NCBI GenBank assembly: GCA_016235425.1
Contig: JACRLC010000016.1
Span: forward strand, 106,672-170,671
DNA from: Chloroflexota bacterium
GTDB taxonomy: Bacteria; Chloroflexota; Anaerolineae; Anaerolineales; Villigracilaceae
Reading direction: 5' to 3'
DNA: 64,000 nucleotides
Under the pieces are notes generated by a model. That model was not told where the DNA came from, did no database searches, and saw only the letters and a list, made by a program, of their open reading frames with translations. Positions 25,961-34,469 of the stretch are shown here, piece after piece. The stretch's first letter is position 1; each line of letters opens with the position of its first letter. The translations under genes and the position numbers were made by a program.

Positions 25961-26749
25961 ATGTCCAGCATACTTATTCTTGTATCCATCCTCGGCGGCT
26001 GGCTCGCCGGATGGCTGATAAATTACCTTTCAGATGTTCTGCCGGTCACGCGGCGTTTTAGCCGCCCGGCCTGTCAAAGATGTGCGGCAAACATCGAATG
26101 GAGCGACTATCTCCTTTTTCGTCCCTGCCCAAACGGTCACCGCAGAACCCCAAGAACCTGGCTCGTTCAGATACTTGGAGCGGCGATAAGCGTTTACATT
26201 TGGATACATCCGCCGTCCATCGGATACACCCCTGGAATCATTCTGACGATATATTTTGGCGTCGTTTTCGTGATCGACATGGAACACCGGCTGATTCTCC
26301 ACCCAACCAGCATTTTCGGTTCCTTTCTTGGACTTTGGGTTGGCACCGTTTCCCATGGGCTTTATTGGACCCTTTTAGGCGGGCTGGCCGGACTGGCAAT
26401 CATGCTGGCCTTTTATTTTTTTGGCATGCTTTTTACACGCCTCAGGGCACGCCGGCTTCAAGCATCAGGGCAGGAAGCCGACGAAGAAGAGGCCCTCGGC
26501 GCAGGCGACGTTATTCTGGCCGCCATTCTTGGGTTAATCCTTGGCTGGCCAATGATCTGGTTCGGAATTTTGGCAGGCGTTCTTCTTGGAGGCGCAGGAA
26601 GCATGCTTTTTCTTCTCTGGCTTTTCGCAACCCGCCAATATCAAAAGAATGCCTTGATGATCTTCATACCCTATGGGCCTTATTTCATCATCAGCGCCTT
26701 CCTGATCATCTACTTTCCCAGATTACTTGCCGCGTTATTGCCCAAATAA
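25961..26749 (+). CDS. Type IV prepilin peptidase-like protein (A24 family)
   Basis: 262 residues from ATG 25961, with several membrane segments. The two aspartates of the aspartyl peptidase are in FVIDMEHRLIL and GAGDVILAAILG (GxGD motif). An N-terminal Cys-rich loop (CQRCAAN...CPNGH) resembles the zinc loop of PilD, which suggests methylase-type architecture. An ATG at 25952 lies within the -10 box and is less likely to be translated. It precedes the TadE/TadG cluster, whose precursors it may process. Confidence 0.82.
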   Translation: MSSILILVSILGGWLAGWLINYLSDVLPVTRRFSRPACQRCAANIEWSDYLLFRPCPNGHRRTPRTWLVQILGAAISVYIWIHPPSIGYTPGIILTIYFGVVFVIDMEHRLILHPTSIFGSFLGLWVGTVSHGLYWTLLGGLAGLAIMLAFYFFGMLFTRLRARRLQASGQEADEEEALGAGDVILAAILGLILGWPMIWFGILAGVLLGGAGSMLFLLWLFATRQYQKNALMIFIPYGPYFIISAFLIIYFPRLLAALLPK

Positions 26750-26802
26750 TCAATGACAACAGAATGGCATCGGTAATCAACGGATAGAGAGCTGTAGATA
26801 AA

Positions 26803-27945
26803 ATGAACCAAATCATTCGCAGGATACAAATCAAACCCCGTGCCCAGGCCATGGTTGAATTCATGCTGGTGCTGCCGATCCTCCTATTGATTCTCTATGG
26901 AACGATAGAAGTATCACGCCTCATCTTTATCTATACGTCAGTCGCAAATGCTTCGCGCCAGGCCGCCCGGTACGGGTCAACCGCGGCAGAGAGCAATGGG
27001 GGCCCGCGTTACCAGGATTGCGACGGCATACGCGATGTTGCCAATCAATCGGCTTTTATCGTTGATTTCGAGGAAATCAATATAACCTACGACCGCGGAC
27101 TCGATACCCATGGGGCACAGATTCCCATTTCCGGGGTCGATCCCAGCCCGGAATCTGACAGCTGCCCGATCACTGAATATGAGGCGCGTAACGGGGACCG
27201 AATCATCGTTCGGGTTTCCGCCTTATACGAACCTATTGTTTCGTTTGTATCGTTTGAACCGGTTGACATTGTTTCCGCCAGCGCGCGGACATTCCTGATC
27301 TCGGTACCCATACTGGGATCCGCCGTCCCCACCGGATTTCATGCTGAAACCAGCACCCCGTCGAAAACACTCACCCCCACTTTGGAATTCAATGTTCCCA
27401 CTTCAACATTGACTCTCACATTACCACCCTTTGGAACACAACCGCCAATCGTGATTTTCCCGTCCAACACTCCCGGTTCGGGAGGCGCCACCCAGGCGCC
27501 AGCCAATACACCCACGCACACTCCGCTCCCATCGAAAACCGCCACCATCACACCCACGGCAATCATGTGTTCGGGTCTCACCGGTGTTTCGCACGGCCCA
27601 CTGGTCATTGAACAAAATTACATGGAAATGGCAATCGACAACAACACCGGCTTTGTCCTGTCAACTTCACAAATCTATGTTGAATGGAATCATGATACAG
27701 GTCACGCTGGAAGCGATGCGGCATTGCACCTCAGGCAGGTTGCGCTGGACGATTCTTTATGGAATGGAGATGAACTGGCCCCCTCCAAATTCCTGGAAGG
27801 TTATTATCCCCACATTCCAATGGGCTCGTCTGTAATCCGTTTTATATTCCATCAACCCTACGACAACACAGATGGGACCGAGCGCATCCTGATCATGATC
27901 TCCACGCCAGGCTGCTTAAACTATCCTCTTGATTCGAGGAACTAG
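26803..27945 (+). CDS. TadE-like pseudopilin with Thr/Pro linker and C-terminal domain
   Basis: 380 residues. A TadE-like N-terminus ([21 protein letters not shown], then a helix with SVANASRQAARYGST) has the conserved Glu after the cleavage region. The first domain (to about 185) is followed by a Thr/Pro linker (about 185-250) and a beta-rich tail with two Cys. It is probably part of a Tad/Flp-type pilus or a surface appendage. First of six genes in this cluster. Confidence 0.82.
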   Translation: MNQIIRRIQIKPRAQAMVEFMLVLPILLLILYGTIEVSRLIFIYTSVANASRQAARYGSTAAESNGGPRYQDCDGIRDVANQSAFIVDFEEINITYDRGLDTHGAQIPISGVDPSPESDSCPITEYEARNGDRIIVRVSALYEPIVSFVSFEPVDIVSASARTFLISVPILGSAVPTGFHAETSTPSKTLTPTLEFNVPTSTLTLTLPPFGTQPPIVIFPSNTPGSGGATQAPANTPTHTPLPSKTATITPTAIMCSGLTGVSHGPLVIEQNYMEMAIDNNTGFVLSTSQIYVEWNHDTGHAGSDAALHLRQVALDDSLWNGDELAPSKFLEGYYPHIPMGSSVIRFIFHQPYDNTDGTERILIMISTPGCLNYPLDSRN

Positions 27946-27956
27946 CGAATAAACTC

Positions 27957-28439
27957 ATGGCAAACCTGAAACGAAGCGCGATTCCCGCCCGGAGAGAACG
28001 CGGCCAGAGCCTGGTCGAAATGGCCGTCAGCCTGCCGGTCATCCTGCTGCTGCTGATGGGCACAGCTGACTTTGGCATGGCAATTTTCTCCTACACAATC
28101 CTGAGAGACGCCGCCCAGGAAGGCGCGCTGTACGGCTCGTTCGATCCAGCCAATCGCGCCGGCATCGAAAGACGCGCACGCGGCATCTCACCTCATACCC
28201 CCGAATCACCTTTTTACTCACCCGTTGACCTGACCAACCCGGACCTTGTTAAAGTTTCGATCAAAACCGCTGGAGGAGCATGCCAGGAAATAAGCGCCGG
28301 CAGGTCCAATTATATTGAAGTAAATGTAAGTTATGATTACCTGATGTTGACGCCGCTCATGCAGCAAATTATCGGTTCAGGTTCCATTCTCTTATCGGCA
28401 AAAGCCACAAACGTTATTCTCCAGCCGCCATGTCCATAA
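27957..28439 (+). CDS. TadE-like pseudopilin
   Basis: 160 residues. The N-terminal motif is ERGQSLVEMAVSLPVILLLLMG followed by DAAQEGALYGS, as in TadE/TadF minor pseudopilins. Its 3' end overlaps the next gene by 10 nt. No Thr/Pro linker is present. Confidence 0.85.
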   Translation: MANLKRSAIPARRERGQSLVEMAVSLPVILLLLMGTADFGMAIFSYTILRDAAQEGALYGSFDPANRAGIERRARGISPHTPESPFYSPVDLTNPDLVKVSIKTAGGACQEISAGRSNYIEVNVSYDYLMLTPLMQQIIGSGSILLSAKATNVILQPPCP

Positions 28440-29698
28440 ACCGTTTTAGCGCCAGGCGTGTATCGCACAAACCCACAGAACGCGGCCAGGCAATCATCGT
28501 AATCATATTTGCAGTCATTGGCCTGTTCGGAATGTCTGCATTAGCCGTCGATGGCGGGAACGCGTATCAAGACCAGCACAGGGCACAGACCGCCGCCGAC
28601 GCCGCCGCCCTGACGGGTGCGATCTCACGAATTGAGGGCGCCGACTGGAGAGCCGCCGCTCTTGAGATTGCAAAATCCAACGGGTACGACAATAACGGTA
28701 TAACGAACACCGTCGAGTTGAATACTCCGCCGTTGAGCGGTGTGTATAAGGGAAACCCTGAATACATCCAGGTCATTGTCACATCGCACTTGAGGACGTT
28801 TTTCGGCCCTGTGATCGGCCTGCAGCAAATTACAGTCGTTGCCCAGGCTGTCTCACAGTCCAAACCGGCGGTATACGGGCAAATGTTCGATGGCTACGCG
28901 GTTGTCAGCCTTGCTCCCCACACGAGATGTGATACGAATAGAAAAGCCTTCTGGATACACAGTGAGGCCACGCTGTCCCTGGAGGGAGGCGGGCTTTTCG
29001 TCAACTCGGACAACCCCCAATGCGCCTTTGTTTCCTATGGCAGTGGAAGTATTCGTATTAACGACAACAGTCCATTCTCCATCGCGGGCGGCGCGTCCAT
29101 CCAAAAGCCGCACCTGATCACCCCGTTTCCGCCCCAGGTTGGAGCCGCACCCATTCCATACCCGCCTGCCTTCCAAATGCCCAAAATCGGATGCGGCAGC
29201 AGGATGGCCGAAGTTATCGAAGGCACAAATACCATGACGGCTGGAAACTGGGATGACGACTTTCCGCCGGAAGGCGTTACCAACCTGGAAAGCGGCATTT
29301 ATTGCATCCAGGGTGACGTTTTGGTCAGCGGCCAGCGCTTGACGGGGAGCGGAGTGGTGCTCTATGTTCAGAACGGCCAGGTCAGGTTTACCGGCTCGTC
29401 GGAAATCCAACTCTCCGCCCCCAAAAGCGGACCCCTGGCCGGGCTTCTGATCTACATGCCCATCGACAACCGCAGCCGCCTCGCCCTCAACGGAAACAGC
29501 GACTCCGAATTCCGCGGCACCATCCTGGCCCCGGGCGCGGATATCCGCATCAACGGCAATCAATCGTCCTACGGCTTTCACAGTCAGATCATTGGGTACT
29601 ACATTGAAGTGGACGGGACCGACAACGTCATCATCAAGTATTTGGACGAGCAAAACTACGACGCCTTTAAAATGCCAGAGGTGATACTCAGCCAGTAA
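28430..29698 (+). CDS. TadG-like Flp pilus-assembly protein
   Basis: 422 residues. The N-terminal GQAIIVIIFAVIGLFGMSALAVDGGNAY and QTAADAAALTGA are typical of the TadE/G-like domain. The rest (about 150-422) resembles a right-handed beta-solenoid, with repeated ...SGSIRIN, GEASLSLEGGGLF and SSEIQLSAP-type strands as in DUF-type adhesins. Probably a secreted or envelope protein of the Tad system. Confidence 0.8.
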   Translation: MSINRFSARRVSHKPTERGQAIIVIIFAVIGLFGMSALAVDGGNAYQDQHRAQTAADAAALTGAISRIEGADWRAAALEIAKSNGYDNNGITNTVELNTPPLSGVYKGNPEYIQVIVTSHLRTFFGPVIGLQQITVVAQAVSQSKPAVYGQMFDGYAVVSLAPHTRCDTNRKAFWIHSEATLSLEGGGLFVNSDNPQCAFVSYGSGSIRINDNSPFSIAGGASIQKPHLITPFPPQVGAAPIPYPPAFQMPKIGCGSRMAEVIEGTNTMTAGNWDDDFPPEGVTNLESGIYCIQGDVLVSGQRLTGSGVVLYVQNGQVRFTGSSEIQLSAPKSGPLAGLLIYMPIDNRSRLALNGNSDSEFRGTILAPGADIRINGNQSSYGFHSQIIGYYIEVDGTDNVIIKYLDEQNYDAFKMPEVILSQ

Positions 29699-29935
29699 AC
29701 AGGACCTTGCATAGATGTTAGGCGGGGATAAGTAATCGTAGATGGTCATTTGCGCTTTTGATAACATTACAAAACACTTACACGCACTGCCGCTTCACCA
29801 CTCATGGTTTATAATTGTACATATGAGGTACGATTTCAACCCCGCTTTCCTGATCCTGCCAGCGGGACCGGACTAATTTAATAGTCATCGTACATAAGTT
29901 GGATTGCCCTGGATGGAAAGAGTTATTAATATTGA
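29699..29935. other. Intergenic gap with possible promoter for second half of Tad cluster
   Basis: TATAAT at 29810-29815 without a clear -35 box, then an imperfect inverted repeat GTACGATTTC...AGTCATCGTAC (about 29829-29892). No coding frame is convincing. Confidence 0.4.
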
Positions 29936-30694
29936 ATGAAAAGGTCTGGATCGGTTAAGATGAAAGAATTTTGGCATAAGGCATTTTTCCATTTAAAGAC
30001 CAAGCCCGGGCGGCAAAGGGGCAAACGCAAATCCAAAGGGCAGAGCCTGGTGGAGTTTGCCATCGCGTTACCGATAATTATTCTTCTCTTTTCCGGACTG
30101 GTGGAATTCGGTTTTATATTAAACTACTACCTCTCACTGCTCGACGCCACTCGAGAATCCGCCCGGCTTTACAGCACCCAAGACCCCTTTAACGATGATC
30201 TTTCGGATAACATGCTGTACTATGAAAGCGCAGCATCAATGGTTTATAAAGAGTTAAAGCCAATAAATGAGCAGGATACAACTCGAAAAATAATCCTGGA
30301 TCCAGACACAGACGATATCATTATTACTGTTTTCAACATAGAGAATACTGGCGCTACAAACCCAGCAAATGTTTGCGACCCGGCAGCGCCAGACCCGGAA
30401 AAAACAATCACCCGCCGCCCGGAGGCGGGAGACTACCGCTATTACGGGAACTTAACCTCCAGAATTACAACCCAAGATATCTGCAACCAACTTATCAGCG
30501 GGTCTAAACCCATGGCAATCCTGCTGGTCGAAGTGTTTTATGCCTATCACCAGACAATTGCCTTAGCACCCTTCCTGCCAAACCCCGTAATGTTACACGC
30601 CTACACAATGATGCCCATGCCTCCAACAGCTCTCAGCAATCATACTCCTATGGTTTTTGTCTTTTCGTTTCCGCCTTCGCCGTGGGAGAATTAA
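29936..30694 (+). CDS. TadE-like pseudopilin
   Basis: 252 residues. After a basic N-terminus comes GQSLVEFAIALPIIILLFSG and LLDATRESARLYSTQ, the TadE signature. The start is uncertain: ATG 29936 or 29960, neither with a strong ribosome site. The soluble part has three or four Cys. The next gene starts 3 nt after the stop. Confidence 0.78.
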   Translation: MKRSGSVKMKEFWHKAFFHLKTKPGRQRGKRKSKGQSLVEFAIALPIIILLFSGLVEFGFILNYYLSLLDATRESARLYSTQDPFNDDLSDNMLYYESAASMVYKELKPINEQDTTRKIILDPDTDDIIITVFNIENTGATNPANVCDPAAPDPEKTITRRPEAGDYRYYGNLTSRITTQDICNQLISGSKPMAILLVEVFYAYHQTIALAPFLPNPVMLHAYTMMPMPPTALSNHTPMVFVFSFPPSPWEN

Positions 30695-30697
30695 AGA

Positions 30698-32242
30698 ATG
30701 CAAAGAAAACTCCTCCAAAAAACAGAACGCGGACAAGTCATTATCCTGGTTGCAATGGCCATTATCGGGTTGATAGCCATAGTTGGCTTGGCGGTTGACG
30801 GAGGCGTTCTTTTCATAGAATACGCGCGCCTAAAGCGCGGCATTGATGCGGCCGCGGTTGCCGCGGCCTTGCAATTTAAACAAACAACCACCAGTGAAAC
30901 GCAAGCGCAATTTGAAGCACGACTTGCAAACGCCGCCTTGGAAATGTTGCATCTGAACCAGTCGGACGTTTTGACCCCTGTGATTGAAATATGTGCACGT
31001 GACGAAGATGGCGTACCGCTTGATGCAACAACAGACCCGGTGTTATGCACAACCGTGCCCAGAAAAATGGTGCGAGTAACTGCATCGCGAGTAGTGCAGT
31101 TCGGATTTCTGCCTGTTGTCGGTATTCGACAGACAACGGTTACGGCTACTTCAATTGGCGAAGCGGCCTCGGTGGACCTGGTGTTTGTCATTGACACATC
31201 TGCTTCGATGTCTTATCAGACCGTACCTGATCCTGATTTGAATCATGACGGTATACCAGATGATGGTACACCGACGGTTGATCCGGGGGACGATCCGGCA
31301 TTATGCAATCCATCTACATGCGAGCCGCTCACAAGCGTCAAAAATGTTGCCGTCAATTTTGTGGATCAACTTTACTTCCCGTATGACCGAGTGGCTGTTG
31401 TAGCATCCACCAGTCAGGTGCCGGATGGAACGCGCGACCCTGTCGTTGTGCAAGAACTCATATCCAATGAAACTGACGTTAAAAATGCTTTGAATGGTGT
31501 AAGAGTCATTCAACCATTTGAGTGCGTAATTCCCGGCGGAAACCGCCCGGGCCCGTGCAGAGTCATTGATGGAACCGGTGCCTATGTTGCAAATACTTGC
31601 GAGTTATGCGAAACTACACACAACTGGGAATCCTACCCATCAAGTAACATCGGCGGCTCTTTGGTACTGGCAGGGAATAGGTTTGTGTTTGACAACAACC
31701 CAGCTATGATAGATATGATTCGTGAGGACTCGCTCTGGCTCGTGATTGTGATCGCGGGCGGTCCCGCTAACGCCAGTAATGCTCAGGCCGGTTTACCGTA
31801 TGGCTATTGCCCGCCGCCAACGAATGGTGAAATCCCGGAAATCCCGTTTTGCCGCGATAACGAATGGCCTACGAAACCAGCCGGTACACCTGTCTTTACC
31901 CGCCACTCTCTACCTGACCCCGCCTATGATTCCGATGATTACGCCTACGATATGGCAGACTGGCTCGCTGGAGCCTCAATCGACTCGGACCTGAGTGATG
32001 TAGACGGTCAGGAGGCAGTTATCTTCACGATTGGTCTGGGAGATTTCGTCCGGGAGTATTATGCAGGCGATCCTGCAGATGGAGAACAATTACTGCAATA
32101 CATGGCCGAAGATGCCGGAGACAACATTTCACCAGGGATCGTACTTAATCATGGCTTTTATTCCTATACTCCTGACACTGCCGGATTAGGCCTAATCTTT
32201 CAACGCATCGCCGATAATATTGCTACCCGAATTTCGCATTAA
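30698..32242 (+). CDS. TadG-like protein with von Willebrand A domain
   Basis: 514 residues. The N-terminal GQVIILVAMAIIGLIAIVGLAVDGG plus KRGIDAAAVAAALQF is TadG-like, and a vWA domain begins at about residue 163 with the MIDAS motif DLVFVIDTSASMS. The later part has several Cys pairs and acidic stretches. vWA-carrying TadG proteins are anchored in the envelope and may tether pili or bind ligands with a metal ion. Co-transcribed with the preceding gene. Confidence 0.85.
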   Translation: MQRKLLQKTERGQVIILVAMAIIGLIAIVGLAVDGGVLFIEYARLKRGIDAAAVAAALQFKQTTTSETQAQFEARLANAALEMLHLNQSDVLTPVIEICARDEDGVPLDATTDPVLCTTVPRKMVRVTASRVVQFGFLPVVGIRQTTVTATSIGEAASVDLVFVIDTSASMSYQTVPDPDLNHDGIPDDGTPTVDPGDDPALCNPSTCEPLTSVKNVAVNFVDQLYFPYDRVAVVASTSQVPDGTRDPVVVQELISNETDVKNALNGVRVIQPFECVIPGGNRPGPCRVIDGTGAYVANTCELCETTHNWESYPSSNIGGSLVLAGNRFVFDNNPAMIDMIREDSLWLVIVIAGGPANASNAQAGLPYGYCPPPTNGEIPEIPFCRDNEWPTKPAGTPVFTRHSLPDPAYDSDDYAYDMADWLAGASIDSDLSDVDGQEAVIFTIGLGDFVREYYAGDPADGEQLLQYMAEDAGDNISPGIVLNHGFYSYTPDTAGLGLIFQRIADNIATRISH

Positions 32243-32268
32243 AGTTTTACCCAGACAAGGATGCACTT

Positions 32269-33867
32269 ATGAATGCTCGCCTTCTCCCACCGTCCGTTCG
32301 CAAACGGCATGCTCAAAGCATGGTTGAGTTCGCGCTGGTACTGCCAATCCTGCTGTTAATTGTTTTCGGGGTGATCGAATTTGGGCGTCTCTTTTACGCC
32401 TGGATCGTTATCGAAAATGCCACCCGCTTTGGCGTTCGCTACGCGTCAACGGGCAATTTTGATCTCGGCCACTGTTCAGATCTAAATGGGAATGGCTACC
32501 TATGCGACAGAAACAGACACGACGATGTTGAAATAGATGCGGCGCGCATTCCTTCGATCAAGGATGAGACGCGCAACGCCTTGTTCGGCCTGACCTACTT
32601 TGAACCAAACGATACGGGGCAACAAGGTGAGCTGGGCTATTTAAAGCTTACAGTTTGTTCCAACCGGGACGATCCACCGCCGGAAGACAGGTTTATCCGA
32701 CCAGCGATGGGACAACCTATCTATAGCGATTGCCAGGGCGGAGAAGATGCCGGCGCGCCGGGCCAGCATGTGTATGTTTCGGCGGATTACAATTTTACTT
32801 TCCTCGTCCTGCCCGTTTTTGGGTTTGACCCGATGATGCATCTGGCTTCATACCGTATGGGTACCGTGGAGACGTTCCGCACCTCAAGGATAGTCAACAC
32901 ACCGTTTGGCGGCCTCGAACCAGCGCGAAGCGCTACGCCAACCCCCACATCGTCCAATACCCCCACACCCACCGATACCCCCACACCCACCGACACACCC
33001 ACACCGACATTTACTCCGACATTTACCAGTACTCCAACAAATACCAATACACCGACGAACACCGCTACACCGACCAATACATATACGCCAACGGCAACAC
33101 CATTGCCTAACTGTTCACTGATCACCACCTCCCAAACACGCTTCTATCAAGACACATTCAGGACTAACGTTACAAATCGCAACTCGGCAACGGCCTACCT
33201 GGTCAGCTCAACCATGACCTGGGACACTACTTATACGACGCCGAATTCGCAAAACATGTACCTGGATTACATCCAATTCAGCAGCACGTATTACAATCCG
33301 GGCAACACCACTCCGCCGCCTGCGGGAGCCATTACTTCTCCCATCACAGCCGCCGCTCCATCCCTTCCGTTGGTATCTAACAATACCAGAACGTGGCTGG
33401 CCAATTTTAATAATCAAATATTTGTGGGCTTATACAGGGTAACCTTGACCTTCGAGTTCCCGAATTTCCCGGATGGGAGCAGCCTTACCTGCACTGTGAC
33501 CACCCAAATAGCCAATTACACCGCCACACCAACGGCCACGCGAACGATAACCGCCACACCTACGATCACGAGGACGCCTACGATCACAAGGACGCCTACG
33601 ATCACAAGGACGCCAACCAAAACGTTTACACCGTCGAAGACCTTCACCCCGTCGAAGACCCCAACACGGACCTACACGCCATCAAAGACGCTCACGCCAT
33701 CAAAGACACTCACGCCTTCAAAGACGCCAACAAGGACTGCCACCAGCACCCGGACAGCTACACCTACACCGAGCAAAACGCTGACGCCTACCAAGACAAG
33801 AACACCAACACCCAACGCAACGCCTACATTTACGCCTACCAAGACCAACACGCCCCGCCCAGAATAA
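32269..33867 (+). CDS. TadE-like pseudopilin with long Thr/Pro stalk
   Basis: 532 residues. The N-terminal [23 protein letters not shown] and [13 protein letters not shown] are TadE-like. A globular region follows, then two Thr/Pro-rich linkers: about 223-282 (TPTPTDT-type) and 415-532 ([18 protein letters not shown] units). A beta domain with two Cys lies between them. The C-terminal stalk is coded by near-identical short tandem repeats. Likely a surface-exposed, possibly O-glycosylated, spacer protein. Confidence 0.8.
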   Translation: MNARLLPPSVRKRHAQSMVEFALVLPILLLIVFGVIEFGRLFYAWIVIENATRFGVRYASTGNFDLGHCSDLNGNGYLCDRNRHDDVEIDAARIPSIKDETRNALFGLTYFEPNDTGQQGELGYLKLTVCSNRDDPPPEDRFIRPAMGQPIYSDCQGGEDAGAPGQHVYVSADYNFTFLVLPVFGFDPMMHLASYRMGTVETFRTSRIVNTPFGGLEPARSATPTPTSSNTPTPTDTPTPTDTPTPTFTPTFTSTPTNTNTPTNTATPTNTYTPTATPLPNCSLITTSQTRFYQDTFRTNVTNRNSATAYLVSSTMTWDTTYTTPNSQNMYLDYIQFSSTYYNPGNTTPPPAGAITSPITAAAPSLPLVSNNTRTWLANFNNQIFVGLYRVTLTFEFPNFPDGSSLTCTVTTQIANYTATPTATRTITATPTITRTPTITRTPTITRTPTKTFTPSKTFTPSKTPTRTYTPSKTLTPSKTLTPSKTPTRTATSTRTATPTPSKTLTPTKTRTPTPNATPTFTPTKTNTPRPE

Positions 33868-33890
33868 TGGCAATCTAAAGACATCGCTCT

Positions 33891-33931
33891 GCAAAAACCG
33901 TCAGCCTTGCAATTTGGCTGGCGGTTTTTGC
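33891..33931 (+). terminator. Intrinsic terminator of the Tad cluster
   Basis: GCAAAAACCGTCAGCC...GGCTGGCGGTTTTTGC, a 14-bp or longer stem followed by T-rich sequence. Confidence 0.9.
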
Positions 33932-34040
33932 ATCTGGACTTCGGAAATCCTTAATCCCGAGTCGCTCTTTAGCGGTATAATCCACCCACCTTATTATCGA
34001 AAGGAGGTGCACCGATACAAACATTTCGGGAAAGACAGCG

Positions 34041-34107
34041 CATGATCTTTAGCCGGATAGTTGGGTAGTTTGATAGTTGGGTAGTTTTGTAGTTGGGCTA
34101 AAGATGA
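34041..34107. repeat. Heptad-type TAGTTGGG repeat inside inverted arms
   Basis: 34055-34098 is a run of TAGTTGGG/TAGTTTGA-type units. It is bounded by arms ATCTTTAGCC (34045-34054) and GGCTAAAGAT (about 34096-34105), so the run sits in the loop of a palindrome. Related runs are at 13661, 53316, 60738 and 62106. Confidence 0.65.
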
Positions 34108-34150
34108 CGAGGACGAGGGTTCTCCATTGCGAGATGGAGCTAATCCTTCC

Positions 34151-34193
34151 CTCACCCCGGCCCTCTCCCATTGTGGGAGAGAGGGAAGGGTGA
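34151..34193. repeat. Palindrome rich in CTCTCCC / GGGAGAG
   Basis: CTCACCCCGGCCCTCTCCCA...TGGGAGAGAGGGAAGGGTGAG. A shorter relative occurs at 59410-59450. Confidence 0.6.
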
Positions 34194-34342
34194 GGCAGGG
34201 AAAAATCGACAGTTCAGCGGAAGCCCTCCGGGTGTGCCATCATCCGATTATCTTTCCCTCCGAATAACTTTGCCTGTGCCGCATTGCGGCGACACAAGAC
34301 CGCGCAAGCAATTGTGCGGGTAAAACAGCAAGGGATGGCAGA

Positions 34343-34442
34343 CATGTCGTTGCGAGCGTACTTCGCGAAGCAGCCCCCAGTTAAACGGATAAACCCCATT
34401 AACTGGAGACTGCTTTACCGGAGTGCCTCATCGCAATGACAT
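34343..34442. repeat. Dispersed palindromic repeat, copy E
   Basis: CATGTCGTTGCGAGCG...GAAGCAG on the left and CTGCTT...CATCGCAATGACAT on the right, with a self-pairing centre (CCAGTTAA / TTAACTGG). It ends 27 nt before glmS. The 33932-34342 stretch has no convincing gene; the AAGGAGGTG near 34001 has no start codon at the right distance. Confidence 0.8.
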
Positions 34443-34469
34443 ACAAACTCAAAAATCGGAGGATCCCCT

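Noticed and set aside
28853..29767. Long minus-strand frame (304 codons) opposite the TadG-like gene
   Set aside because: It is a shadow of a gene with clear family motifs; no ribosome site and unusual composition.
33932..34469. glmS ribozyme or other riboswitch before glmS
   Set aside because: The leader is made of repeats (heptad run, two palindromes); no ribozyme core sequence was recognised.
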